Positions 51,252-59,378 of a stretch of DNA of 64,000 bases are shown in pieces. Positions within the stretch are counted from its first letter, which is position 1. Each line of letters starts with the position of its first letter. Source of the DNA: Bacillota bacterium (GTDB lineage Bacteria > Bacillota > Clostridia > Christensenellales > Christensenellaceae). Below the pieces are notes generated by a model that had not been told where the DNA came from, did not search any database, and saw only the letters and a program-made list of their open reading frames with translations. The position numbers and the translations under genes were made by a program. The stretch covers positions 62,001-126,000 of the forward strand of contig JAEYKI010000013.1 of the NCBI GenBank assembly GCA_023408315.1. Reading direction: 5' to 3'.

Positions 51252-51573
51252 ATTCTTCTTTTTTTCCCCACTTTTTTACGCTGGATTTATATTTGCAATG
51301 CAAACCTGTTTGATGCGGCCCCAATCATTTTGATAACGTTTGCTTAAATCCGGCTCGTTTTTCATTAGCACGAATACAAATATTGTGTACTGTAACAAAG
51401 TATAGAAGTTGAAAGTTAAAAATCTTGTCGATGCAACGCACCGGATAGATTAAAAAAATTAAAATAAATATTCTTTTTTGTTGAAACTGCATTTTTGTGT
51501 ATTATTATATTGTTTTTTAATTAAACCGGTTTCTTTTTATCAAATAAAACCGGTATGACCTTTTATTTTAGCT
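51252..51573. other. AT-rich intergenic region upstream of loaP
   Basis: The 322 bases hold no gene. An ACCGGTTT/AAACCGGT hairpin (51525-51532 with 51547-51554) lies just after the second phosphoglycosyl transferase gene and may end it weakly. A TATAAT on the minus strand near 51505 could be the -10 box of loaP, without a clear -35 box. The long untranslated leader (about 240 bases) is typical of capsule operons. Confidence 0.45.
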
Positions 51574-52164
51574 TTAAATGGAGCCTTTGCCGCCCTCCAC
51601 AACGCCGTCGTGCCTAAGCACTTTTACTACCGTTTTAAGCATGCAGGCCATGTCGAGTCCTGCGCTTATATTGCTGGCATACAGCTCGTCCACCTTTGCC
51701 TTGGTGGCGTTTGACAGCGCGTCCCTTCCGCTGATCTGCGCCAGGCCCGTGAGCCCCGGCCGTATGTTGCAGACGCCGTTTTTATTGCGCTCCTCTATCA
51801 AATCAAATTCGCTCCACAGTACAGGGCGCGGGCCCACAAAGGACATGTGCCCGCGGATGATATTCAACAGCTGGGGCAACTCGTCCAGGCTTGTTTTGCG
51901 CAAAAACCGGCCGGGTTTGGTGATATACCTGTCCGGGTTTTCCAGTTCGCGCGTGGGGACGTTCGGCGTGTCTCTGCGCATGGTTCTGAATTTTAATATA
52001 TAAAAATACACGCCGCCTTTGCCCACCCGCTTTTGCCTGAAAAGAACAGGCCCGGGCGAATCCAGCATTACGGCAATGGACAGCGCCAGAAACAAAGGAG
52101 ACAAAAACGCCAGCGCAAAAACAGCAAAAATTAAATCAGCAAACCTTTTCCACATCATATACAT
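51574..52164 (-). CDS. Second monotopic phosphoglycosyl transferase (WcaJ/PglC-like)
   Basis: The protein has 196 residues from the ATG at 52164, which has GAGG six bases upstream; the open frame extends about 49 codons further but that part has no family likeness. It has the membrane helix (RFADLIFAVFALAFLSPLFL), KFRTMRRDTPN, LRKTSLDELPQLLNI and GPRPVLWSE motifs. It initiates glycan assembly on undecaprenyl phosphate, with another sugar than the enzyme at 47690. It lies upstream of loaP in the same direction and could be expressed separately. Confidence 0.9.
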   Translation of the reverse strand: MYMMWKRFADLIFAVFALAFLSPLFLALSIAVMLDSPGPVLFRQKRVGKGGVYFYILKFRTMRRDTPNVPTRELENPDRYITKPGRFLRKTSLDELPQLLNIIRGHMSFVGPRPVLWSEFDLIEERNKNGVCNIRPGLTGLAQISGRDALSNATKAKVDELYASNISAGLDMACMLKTVVKVLRHDGVVEGGKGSI

Positions 52165-52372
52165 CCAATACCTCATGAACAACCAAGCCAGACTCCATTT
52201 TATAAGCGGTCCGTCCATTTGGGTATTCAGCCAATGCCTTTTTTTACAAAAGTAATTTTTACTATTAAACTGCGCAGCCAAAAGCAAATTATAGGTGAGA
52301 ATTATTGCCATGCATCTGGTGCCCCCTTACGCGCAAAAAGCCATAAACGCAGTGCGAAAAAAAACGCTTAAC

Positions 52373-52407
52373 AAAAAAAATCCGTTCTTCCTGCCGAAAA
52401 ACGGATT
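52373..52407 (-). terminator. Terminator downstream of the PfkB remnant
   Basis: AATCCGTT and AACGGATT pair around a 13-base segment; on the minus strand the stem is followed by eight T. Confidence 0.85.
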
Positions 52408-52459
52408 CAGGGCGCCGTAGCGTCCTAATATGGGATTGGTATTTTATTGCATAAAACGC

Positions 52460-53023
52460 TTACGCCTGAAGCAATTGCCTGATGCGGGGCAGTGTTACGC
52501 ATGCGGACGTGGCCCCCAAATACTGGGTGGATACCGCGGCCGCCGCACAGGCAAACCTGGCGCACTCGCGGACAGAACCGCCGTCCAGATACGCGCCGAT
52601 AAACCCCGCGACAAAATTATCGCCCGCCCCTGTTGTATCCACAATGTTCACCGGAAACGCAGGAACCGTATACCCTGCCGCGCCTTCATGCACATAGCAG
52701 CCCTGGGCGCCCAGCTTAATGATCACTGTTTTTTCTCCCGTATGCCTTACAATACATTCCGCCATTTTAGCGGGTTCGGCTTCGCCGGTGATATATTTAG
52801 CCTCCACATAGCTGGGCATAAAAAAATCAACATACCTAAGCAGGTTTATAACGCCTGCAAATCCAGTGCTGTAATTATCGTGCCCCACGTCTGCGCTTAC
52901 GGTTATGCCCGCCTCTTTCTCCACCCGGAAGGTATCCGAACAAAAATCAAGGCTCTCGCAGGGCAACTTTACGGGTATATCCGCAACAATAATGCCTATA
53001 TCAAGAACATCGTATTTTTTCAC
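52460..53023 (-). pseudogene. PfkB/ribokinase-family sugar kinase with an internal deletion
   Basis: The N-terminal strand KKYDVLDIGIIVADIPVKLP and DTFRVE are those of PfkB kinases. The sequence then jumps at about 52918 straight to KEAGITVSADVGHDN, which normally lies about 100 residues later. The C-terminal half with the catalytic DTTGAGDNFVAGF is complete. The missing part holds the sugar-binding GG motif and much of the lid, so the kinase should be inactive. The reading frame is kept, which suggests a recent in-frame deletion. GTG at 53023 after AAAGGTG is the probable start. It is followed by a good terminator. Confidence 0.7.
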
Positions 53024-53110
53024 AACAATGCACCTTTGTCTGGACAAATTCCAAAAAATAATTTATTTTTATTATAACATTCTTATTTAAAATAGATAGG
53101 GGGAACCTCT

Positions 53111-53299
53111 ATGGCATGCTCGTCCAATAAACAAAGCCCTGCCTGCAACTGCACGGCTTCCTGTAGCAACCACGCAAAATGCTGCGAATGCATTGCATAC
53201 CACAGGGATCTGGGCCAGTTTCCGGCATGTTTCTTTTCCTCCAAAGCGGAAAAAACGTGGGACAGAAGCTTTGCAATGTTAAAACAGGACAGGGAATAA
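53111..53299 (+). CDS. DUF6485-type Cys-rich small protein
   Basis: The 62-residue protein begins MACSSNKQSPACNCTASC and has HAKCCECIAYHR and PACFFSSKAEKTWDRSF, the pattern of the DUF6485 family common in anaerobes. Clustered Cys (at least eight) could bind zinc or an iron-sulphur cluster. AGGGGG lies seven bases before the ATG. It is divergent from the PfkB remnant and is closed by its own terminator. Function unknown. Confidence 0.75.
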   Translation: MACSSNKQSPACNCTASCSNHAKCCECIAYHRDLGQFPACFFSSKAEKTWDRSFAMLKQDRE

Positions 53300-53314
53300 C
53301 GTCGGTTTACATCC

Positions 53315-53339
53315 GCCGCCTGCACGGGCGGCTTTTTTA
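53315..53339 (+). terminator. Terminator of the DUF6485 gene
   Basis: GCCGCC and GGCGGC form a stem with a six-base loop followed by TTTTTTATTG. Confidence 0.9.
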
Positions 53340-53365
53340 TTGTTTTCGCCCTTTTTCGTTATTTT

Positions 53366-53394
53366 TTGTTTTTAACTTATATTTATGATATAAT
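53366..53394 (+). promoter_or_regulatory. Promoter of the PiT-DUF47 operon
   Basis: TTGTTT (53366-53371) is followed after 17 bases by TATAAT (53389-53394). The start codon of the transporter is about 60 bases further. Confidence 0.6.
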
Positions 53395-53452
53395 AAAAAA
53401 GTTATAAAAACAAATCCTAGTACAAAAAGATTGTCTTGAAACGAGGTTATGC

Positions 53453-54454
53453 ATGTCCTCCATTCTTATTATTGCTCTCTTGCTTGTATGTGCATCCATA
53501 TTTGTTAACGGCTGGACCGATGCGCCTAACGCAATCGCAACCGTGGTGTCCACGCGTGTGCTCCGGCCCCGTACGGCGGTTATCATGGCCACCGTATTCA
53601 ACCTGGTAGGCATCATGTGCTTTGGCTCCGCGGTTGCCAGCACCATAGCAAACCTTGTGGATGTTGGAACTGGCACCAGCCCGCTCATTGCCATTTGCGC
53701 CGCGCAGCTATCCATAGTAATCTGGTCTCTAACCGCCTGGCGCTTCGGCATCCCAACCAGCGAAAGCCATGCCCTTATCGCCGGCCTTATGGGTTCCGGC
53801 ATTGCCTACAACGGCCTGTCTGCATTCAGGCTGGAGGAATTTGAAAAAGTTATATGGGGCATTGTGATTGCAACCGTGGTCGGCTTTGTGGCCACTTACG
53901 GCTTTACAAAGCTCATACGGTTTTTGGCCCGCAACGCAAAACGCGCAAAGGCAAACCGTTTCTTCTCCGGAGGTCAAATCGTTTCGGCCGCATTGATGGC
54001 CACCAGCCACGGCGCGCAGGACGGCCAGAAGTTTATGGGCGTATTTGTACTGGTTATGCTGCTGGCGCAAAACCAGCTCATTCCCGCCTCCATACACATA
54101 GACCTGTGGATCATGCTTTTATGCGCCCTTGTGATGGGCATTGGCACCTCCATAGGCGGCTACCGCATCATTAAAACAATGGGTATAGACATGGTGCGGC
54201 TGGAAAAATACCAGGGATTCTCCGCTGAAATCGTGGCGTCCCTATGCATGCTGGTCACAACGGTATCCTCCGGTATTCCGCTGTCCACCACCAACACCAA
54301 GGGCGCGGCCATGATGGGTGCGGGCGCTGCAAAAAAATTCTCCAACGTAAATTGGGGCATAGCGCGTGAAATGGTGATTGCCTGGATACTCACCTTCCCT
54401 GTCTGCATGGGCCTTGGATACCTGATGACAAAGCTGTTTATTGCAATTTTTTAA
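53453..54454 (+). CDS. pit: PiT-family inorganic phosphate transporter
   Basis: The 333-residue permease has about ten membrane segments and two inverted PHO4 repeats with the modified signature NGWTDAPNAIATVVSTRVL (residues about 20-40) and SHGAQDGQKFMGVF (about 185-198). It imports phosphate with a cation. It is followed after 28 bases by a DUF47 gene, its usual regulatory partner. Confidence 0.93.
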   Translation: MSSILIIALLLVCASIFVNGWTDAPNAIATVVSTRVLRPRTAVIMATVFNLVGIMCFGSAVASTIANLVDVGTGTSPLIAICAAQLSIVIWSLTAWRFGIPTSESHALIAGLMGSGIAYNGLSAFRLEEFEKVIWGIVIATVVGFVATYGFTKLIRFLARNAKRAKANRFFSGGQIVSAALMATSHGAQDGQKFMGVFVLVMLLAQNQLIPASIHIDLWIMLLCALVMGIGTSIGGYRIIKTMGIDMVRLEKYQGFSAEIVASLCMLVTTVSSGIPLSTTNTKGAAMMGAGAAKKFSNVNWGIAREMVIAWILTFPVCMGLGYLMTKLFIAIF

Positions 54455-54482
54455 ATAATTCATAAATGGAGAGGATTTTATC

Positions 54483-55115
54483 ATGAGTGATTTTTATAAA
54501 AAAGGGCCGGATTATTACGGTTTGTTTGAAAAAGGCATCGCCATTGCCTGCAGGGCGGCCAAATCGGTTCAAAAGTCTTTTAGGGACGGAACGATAGACA
54601 AAGCGGAAATTGAGCTGCTCAAGGAGATTGAGCACGAGGGGGACAAGCAGGTACACGAATCCTTCCGCCTGATTTCGGACGCATTCATCACACCCATCAA
54701 TAATTCCGATATGATGAACCTGGTGAACGCCATCGAGACAATTACGGACAGCATCAACGAAATTGGCAATCAAATATACATGATGCACATTACGGAATGC
54801 AGTGAAACTGTAAACAGGCTTGTAGACCTGATTGTGGAGAGCTGTGAGAAGCTTGTGATATTGCTTGGGGATTTCAGGCATTACCAGAAAAATTTAAAGA
54901 AGATCAAGGAGCTCTCCGTGGAGATCAACCGACTGGAGGAGCAGGGCGACCAGATATACAACAATGGTATGCGAAAGCTGTTTGATCCGGCGGAAAACAA
55001 TTCTCCCATTGACGTGATCCGACTGCAAAACCTGTACCAGACGCTGGAAAAATCCCTGGACGCCTGCGAAGACGTTGCGGATATTGTGGAGCAGATTATT
55101 ATTGTAAATACCTGA
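54483..55115 (+). CDS. DUF47/PhoU-like accessory protein of the PiT transporter
   Basis: The 210-residue helical protein has the PhoU_div (DUF47) features: CRAAKSVQKSFRDG at the N-terminus, EIEHEGDKQVHE and the second EINRLEEQGDQIYN repeat, with acidic metal-binding patches. It would regulate phosphate uptake by the PiT protein. GGAGAGGA precedes the ATG. Confidence 0.92.
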   Translation: MSDFYKKGPDYYGLFEKGIAIACRAAKSVQKSFRDGTIDKAEIELLKEIEHEGDKQVHESFRLISDAFITPINNSDMMNLVNAIETITDSINEIGNQIYMMHITECSETVNRLVDLIVESCEKLVILLGDFRHYQKNLKKIKELSVEINRLEEQGDQIYNNGMRKLFDPAENNSPIDVIRLQNLYQTLEKSLDACEDVADIVEQIIIVNT

Positions 55116-55129
55116 GATACCTGTAAAAC

Positions 55130-55159
55130 AAAAGCTGCGGCATAAGCCTCAGCTTTTTT
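55130..55159. terminator. Terminator between the convergent DUF47 and DUF3842 genes
   Basis: AAAAGCTG and CAGCTTTT form the stem with an inner GGC/GCC; six T follow on the plus strand. The DUF3842 stop codon lies inside the stem. Confidence 0.85.
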
Positions 55160-55577
55160 CATTCTCCGCTTCCAGGATGCCTTCCAGAATCTTCATCGCC
55201 TCGTCTATCATATGGGGCAGCGGCTCGTTCCTGGTTCCGGCCACCTTCATCCTGTAATTGTTCAGGGGAATCAATATTTTCACCGCTTCGCTGGATGCAA
55301 TTGCCGCAGCCATGGCGGGCGAGAGTTCCCCCACCATTGCGTTTGCCGCAATAATTCCAATGGAGCCTATAATTACATCCACACGTCCGGCGTTCCAGCA
55401 AACAGCGTTCTCTCCGGAAGCGCATTCGTTCGCGCCCGCCTTCATCATCAAAGACGCCGCCAACGCGTTGGTTCCAAGCGCCAGCACCTCAATATCGTTT
55501 CCAAAAACCTGGCGAATCCGTTCCACCACCGCTTTTCCAATGCCTCCGCCCTGGCCGTCTATTACGGCTATCTTCAT
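55149..55577 (-). CDS. DUF3842 family protein
   Basis: The 142-residue protein starts MKIAVIDGQGGGIGKAVVERI, a Rossmann-like glycine loop, and keeps the family's ALGTNALAASLMMKAGANECASGENA segment (given here in part). The fold suggests nucleotide or cofactor binding. It follows nadA by 19 bases, as it often does in Clostridia, so a link to NAD or redox metabolism is possible but unproven. Confidence 0.85.
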   Translation of the reverse strand: MKIAVIDGQGGGIGKAVVERIRQVFGNDIEVLALGTNALAASLMMKAGANECASGENAVCWNAGRVDVIIGSIGIIAANAMVGELSPAMAAAIASSEAVKILIPLNNYRMKVAGTRNEPLPHMIDEAMKILEGILEAENEKS

Positions 55578-55596
55578 CCTTTTCCTCCGCTTTGGT

Positions 55597-56517
55597 TTAT
55601 TTACCCAGGCGCACCATTTCGTCTATGCATACGCGCGCCTTTGTGATCAGATCACCGCTCATCACAATTTCTTCCCCGCCTTCGCCGGTCAGGGAGTGGA
55701 ATACGTCCACCAGCGTGGTGATCTTCATATTCATGCACAGCAGTTTTTTGGACAGCATATAGAATTTTTTGTGCGGGCACGCGTAAGACAAATGCTCCGC
55801 AATGCTCATTTCCGTTCCTATGATAAATTCCTTTGCGTCCGACTGCCTGGCGTAGTCCATAATGGCGGACGTAGACCCCACAAAATCAGCCTGGGCTACC
55901 ACTGCGGGGACGCATTCCGGATGCACCAGCAGCAGCGCGTTCGGATGCTTCTCCCTGGCCGCCTTGGCATCTGCCGCGGTAACCACCGCATGAATGGGGC
56001 AGCCGCCCTGCACAAACTTGAACGTTTTTTCAGGCACCTGGTCTGCCACATACTGTCCCAGGTTGCAATCCGGAATAAACAGTATTTTATCGTTTTTTAT
56101 GTTCCGCACAATTTTAACGGCGGAGGAACTGGTTACGCACACGTCGCACAGTGTTTTTAAAGCCGCGGTGGTGTTGATATAGGCCACAACCGTGTAATCC
56201 GGATTGTTTTTCTTCAAGTGTTCCAGCATCTCGGGCTCAATCTGCTCGGCCATGGGGCATCCCGCAACCGGGTTGGCCAGAATCACCTTCTTCTCTGGCG
56301 AAAGTATCTTTACCGTCTCGGCCATAAAATGCACGCCGCACAAAATCACGGTGTTGCCCGGCACCTTCTGGGCGGCAAGGCTCAACTGGAACGAATCCCC
56401 GGATACGTCCGCAACCTCTATAATCTCCTTGGCCTGATAGCTGTGCGCCAGAATGCTGACGCTCTTTTCTTTCTTCAACTGCAATATTTTATCCTGCAGT
56501 TCATGAATCGTGCTCAT
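55597..56517 (-). CDS. nadA: Quinolinate synthase
   Basis: The 306-residue [4Fe-4S] enzyme condenses iminoaspartate and dihydroxyacetone phosphate to quinolinate in NAD synthesis. The three quasi-repeats and cluster cysteines are visible: ILCGVHFMAETVKIL, IPDCNLGQYVA with GGCPIHAVVT, and the C-terminal GTEMSIAEHLSY. nadB and nadC are not in the window. Its start overlaps the tcdA stop by four bases. Confidence 0.95.
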   Translation of the reverse strand: MSTIHELQDKILQLKKEKSVSILAHSYQAKEIIEVADVSGDSFQLSLAAQKVPGNTVILCGVHFMAETVKILSPEKKVILANPVAGCPMAEQIEPEMLEHLKKNNPDYTVVAYINTTAALKTLCDVCVTSSSAVKIVRNIKNDKILFIPDCNLGQYVADQVPEKTFKFVQGGCPIHAVVTAADAKAAREKHPNALLLVHPECVPAVVAQADFVGSTSAIMDYARQSDAKEFIIGTEMSIAEHLSYACPHKKFYMLSKKLLCMNMKITTLVDVFHSLTGEGGEEIVMSGDLITKARVCIDEMVRLGK

Positions 56518-57287
56518 GCTTTATTCCTCCCGGCCGCGTTTGCCGTTATGTCTTTAATTACTTCTCCCGCCAGTATCAGCCCGGCCACAGGAGGCACAAA
56601 GGCCACGCTCCCAGGCACCTGGCGGCGCGCCGTGCATTTGCGGGTTGTCTCTGGCGGGCAAACGCAGTGCATCTTGCAGCTGGTTTCTTCCTGCTCCATG
56701 GGCGCCATGGGCGCCTCTGTGGAATACACCACCTTAAGGGCGCCAACCCCGCGCTTTTTCAGCTCGTGCCGCATCACCTTGGCAAGCGGGCATATGGAGG
56801 TCTTGTAAATATCCGCCACAATAAATTTGGTGGGATCCAGTTTGTTGCCCGCGCCCATGCAACTGATCACGGGAACGCCCGCGGCCTGCGCCCGGCAGAC
56901 AAGCTCCAGTTTTGCGGAAACGGTGTCTATGGCGTCCACCACATAATCAAACCCGGTAAAATCAAACTCGCCCGCGTTTTGCGGAGTATAAAAGCAGTTG
57001 CGCACTTCCACCTGCGCGCGCGGGTTAATGTTCAAAATATTGTCCCGCATCACTTCGGTCTTTTTCTTGCCCACCGTTTTAATATTTGCTATAAGCTGCC
57101 TGTTAATGTTGGTCAGGCATACGCAGTCGTCGTCCACCAGCAAAAAGCTGCCAATCCCGGTGCGCGCAAGCGCTTCGGCGCAATAGGAGCCCACGCCCCC
57201 CAGCCCGAATATGGCAACTTTTGCATAGGCCAAACGGTCCATTGCGTCTCTTCCCAGCAGCAGTTCACTCCTTGAAAACTGATCCAT
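56514..57287 (-). CDS. tcdA: tRNA threonylcarbamoyladenosine dehydratase (TcdA/CsdL)
   Basis: The 257-residue E1-like enzyme has the ATP-binding loop IFGLGGVGSYCAEALARTG and DDDCVCLTNINRQ; the acidic motif and Arg are those of the ThiF/TcdA class. Near the C-terminus CKMHCVCPPETTRKC may bind zinc. It cyclizes t6A to ct6A in tRNA. It lies between ridA and nadA in one operon. Confidence 0.9.
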   Translation of the reverse strand: MDQFSRSELLLGRDAMDRLAYAKVAIFGLGGVGSYCAEALARTGIGSFLLVDDDCVCLTNINRQLIANIKTVGKKKTEVMRDNILNINPRAQVEVRNCFYTPQNAGEFDFTGFDYVVDAIDTVSAKLELVCRAQAAGVPVISCMGAGNKLDPTKFIVADIYKTSICPLAKVMRHELKKRGVGALKVVYSTEAPMAPMEQEETSCKMHCVCPPETTRKCTARRQVPGSVAFVPPVAGLILAGEVIKDITANAAGRNKA

Positions 57288-57290
57288 ACT

Positions 57291-57656
57291 TTATACAGCG
57301 GCAACCGCTTCTATTTCCACCAGAGCGCCTTTGGGCAACTTGCTCACTTCCACACAACTCCTTGCCGGGTATGGTTTTGCAAAATATTCCGCATAAATGC
57401 GGTTCACCGAATCAAAATCGCCCAGATTGGTTAAGAAAATCGTTGTCTTTACCACATTCTCCAAGTCTGCGCCGCCCGCATTCAGCACCGCCTTTACATT
57501 CTCCAAAGACTGCCTGGCCTGCGCTTCAATTCCCTCCGGCATTGCGCCGGAAGCGCCAAGCGGTATCTGCCCGGATACAAACAATAAATGCTCCGTTTTT
57601 ATGGCAGGCGAATACGGACCCGCCACCGCTCCTGTTAGTATTTCCTGTTTTTTCAT
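57291..57656 (-). CDS. ridA: RidA/YjgF imine deaminase
   Basis: The 121-residue protein has the RidA set: GPYSPAIKTEHLLFVSGQIP, NVKAVLNAGGADLENVVKTTIFL, and the catalytic Arg in YPARSCVEVSKLPKGALVEIEAVA. It hydrolyses reactive 2-aminoacrylate made by PLP enzymes; the cysteine genes nearby fit. It is first in the ridA-tcdA-nadA unit. Confidence 0.95.
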   Translation of the reverse strand: MKKQEILTGAVAGPYSPAIKTEHLLFVSGQIPLGASGAMPEGIEAQARQSLENVKAVLNAGGADLENVVKTTIFLTNLGDFDSVNRIYAEYFAKPYPARSCVEVSKLPKGALVEIEAVAAV

Positions 57657-57762
57657 GGTTCAAATACACCTCTTTCACATTTTAAGCCATCTTGTTATGT
57701 TTTGCAAAGAAAATCCTTATTTTCTTTTGGACTCATTTTTTCTTTTCGACAGAAAAAAGCAA

Positions 57763-57788
57763 TAAAAAAGAGCATAAAACCTATGCTC
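57763..57788 (-). terminator. Terminator of cysK
   Basis: GAGCATA and TATGCTC form a stem with five loop bases, followed by six or seven T on the minus strand, about 20 bases past the cysK stop codon. Confidence 0.88.
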
Positions 57789-57807
57789 TCTCTTTGTGTG
57801 TTTCTGA

Positions 57808-58740
57808 TTATTCAGAAAACAGCGCAGTGGACAGATAACGCTCTCCAGTATCCGGCAAAATGACCACAATGGTCTTGCCCTTGTTCTCAGGCCGCTTGGC
57901 AAGCTGCGTTGCCGCAAACAGCGCTGCGCCGGAGGAGATACCCACCAGCAAGCCTTCCGCCTTGGCCACCGCTTTGCCGGTTGCAAACGCTTCCTCGTTT
58001 TTCACGGTAATAATCTCATCGTATATCTTTGTATTCAGCGTATCGGGCACAAACCCCGCGCCAATTCCCTGTATTTTATGCGGGCCCGCCTTGCCTTCAG
58101 AAAGCACGGGAGAATCCGCAGGCTCCACCGCGACTACCTTTATGCCGGATTTCTGGGCTTTTAAAAACTCACCGGCGCCGCTGATGGTTCCGCCCGTACC
58201 CACGCCGCTCACCAATATATCCACTTCGCCGTCCGTATCTTCCCAAATCTCAGGCCCTGTGGTCGCTTTGTGCACAGCCGGGTTGGCCGGGTTTACAAAC
58301 TGGCCGGGAACAAAAGAATTGGGGGTTTCTGCCGCCAGTTCCTCCGCCTTTGCAATCGCGCCTTTCATGCCCTTTGCGCCTTCGGTCAAAACCAGCTCCG
58401 CTCCATAAGCTTTTAAGAGGTTCCTGCGCTCCACGCTCATGGTCTCGGGCATGGTGAGGATGATACGGTATCCGCGGGCGGCGGCAACGGACGCCAGGCC
58501 AATGCCGGTGTTTCCGCTGGTGGGCTCAATTAAGACGGTGTCTTTGTTAATAAGCCCTTTTGCTTCCGCGTCTTCAATCATGGACTTTGCGATTCTGTCC
58601 TTCACGCTTCCTGCCGGATTGTAATATTCCAGCTTTGCTATGATTTTTGCGCCCGCTTCATTTTGCGCGTTGTAGTTGCTCAGCTCCAGCAGGGGCGTCT
58701 TTCCAATCAGATCAATCAACGACTTATACACTTTTGCCAT
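57808..58740 (-). CDS. cysK: Cysteine synthase A
   Basis: The 310-residue PLP enzyme makes cysteine from O-acetylserine and sulphide. The PLP lysine is in NPAGSVKDRIA, the substrate loop is EPTSGNTGIGLA, and the phosphate loop is GVGTGGTISG. The start at 58740 follows GGAGGG. The divergent Rrf2 regulator and the symmetric sites between them suggest control by cysteine supply. Confidence 0.96.
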   Translation of the reverse strand: MAKVYKSLIDLIGKTPLLELSNYNAQNEAGAKIIAKLEYYNPAGSVKDRIAKSMIEDAEAKGLINKDTVLIEPTSGNTGIGLASVAAARGYRIILTMPETMSVERRNLLKAYGAELVLTEGAKGMKGAIAKAEELAAETPNSFVPGQFVNPANPAVHKATTGPEIWEDTDGEVDILVSGVGTGGTISGAGEFLKAQKSGIKVVAVEPADSPVLSEGKAGPHKIQGIGAGFVPDTLNTKIYDEIITVKNEEAFATGKAVAKAEGLLVGISSGAALFAATQLAKRPENKGKTIVVILPDTGERYLSTALFSE

Positions 58741-58764
58741 TTTAGTTTCCCTCCATATCATATA

Positions 58765-58893
58765 ATTCATATATGTTTTATATGCTTATCGTATCCCTAT
58801 TTTTATCAATTGTCAACAGTTTTTTAAAAATTATTAAAATTTTTTTCGTTGACAAACGCATAATTGATTTGTAATATTAAAACATATATGATT
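58765..58893. promoter_or_regulatory. Divergent cysK/rrf2 promoter region with paired operator sites
   Basis: Leftward cysK has TTGACA-N17-TACGAT and rightward rrf2 has TTGACA-N17-TAATAT. ATTCATATATGTTT (58765-58778) and AAACATATATGATT (58880-58893) are near mirror images, each just downstream of one promoter. They are good candidates for Rrf2/CymR-type binding sites, so the regulator would control both directions. Confidence 0.65.
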
Positions 58894-58919
58894 AATAAAC
58901 TATGAAATGAGGGATCGTT

Positions 58920-59366
58920 TTGAGAATATCGGCAAAAAGCAGGTATGCACTCGCAGCAATCACATATATGGCTATTTTGGACAATAAAAAGGAATGCGTC
59001 ACGGTTATCAGCATTTCCGAGCAGCTTGGCATATCCAAAATTTATCTTGAGCAGGTTTTCAGCCTTTTAAAGCGTGCAAAACTGGTCATCTCCATCAAGG
59101 GCGCACAGGGCGGATACCGGCTTGCGAAACCTGCTGTTAAAATAACCATTACAGACATTCTGCACGCGGTTGAGCAGAGCCTGTTTGAGCCTTCCGGCCC
59201 TGCCACAGGCGCAGAGGCCGCATATATAGAGCGTGCCATGCAATCTCTGATCTGGAAGCCGCTGGACAGCGCTGTTCTGGAAACACTGGACAATATTACG
59301 CTGAACACGCTGGCTGCCGAGGCCGAAAAGCAAAAAGGCGAAAATAATCTGATGTTTTATATATAA
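58920..59366 (+). CDS. Rrf2-family regulator (CymR-like)
   Basis: The 148-residue regulator has the Rrf2 winged helix (residues about 1-85; MRISAKSRYALAAITYMA; RAKLVISIKGAQGGYRLAKP). The three-Cys cluster of IscR/NsrR type is absent, as in CymR, which senses cysteine via CysK. It begins with TTG after GAGGGA. It is followed by metB-type and patB-type genes in the same direction. Confidence 0.9.
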   Translation: MRISAKSRYALAAITYMAILDNKKECVTVISISEQLGISKIYLEQVFSLLKRAKLVISIKGAQGGYRLAKPAVKITITDILHAVEQSLFEPSGPATGAEAAYIERAMQSLIWKPLDSAVLETLDNITLNTLAAEAEKQKGENNLMFYI

Positions 59367-59378
59367 GGCGGTGAGCCA

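Noticed and set aside
53083..53325. Minus-strand frame opposite the DUF6485 gene.
   Set aside because: The plus-strand frame has a strong ribosome binding site, its own terminator and clear family motifs.
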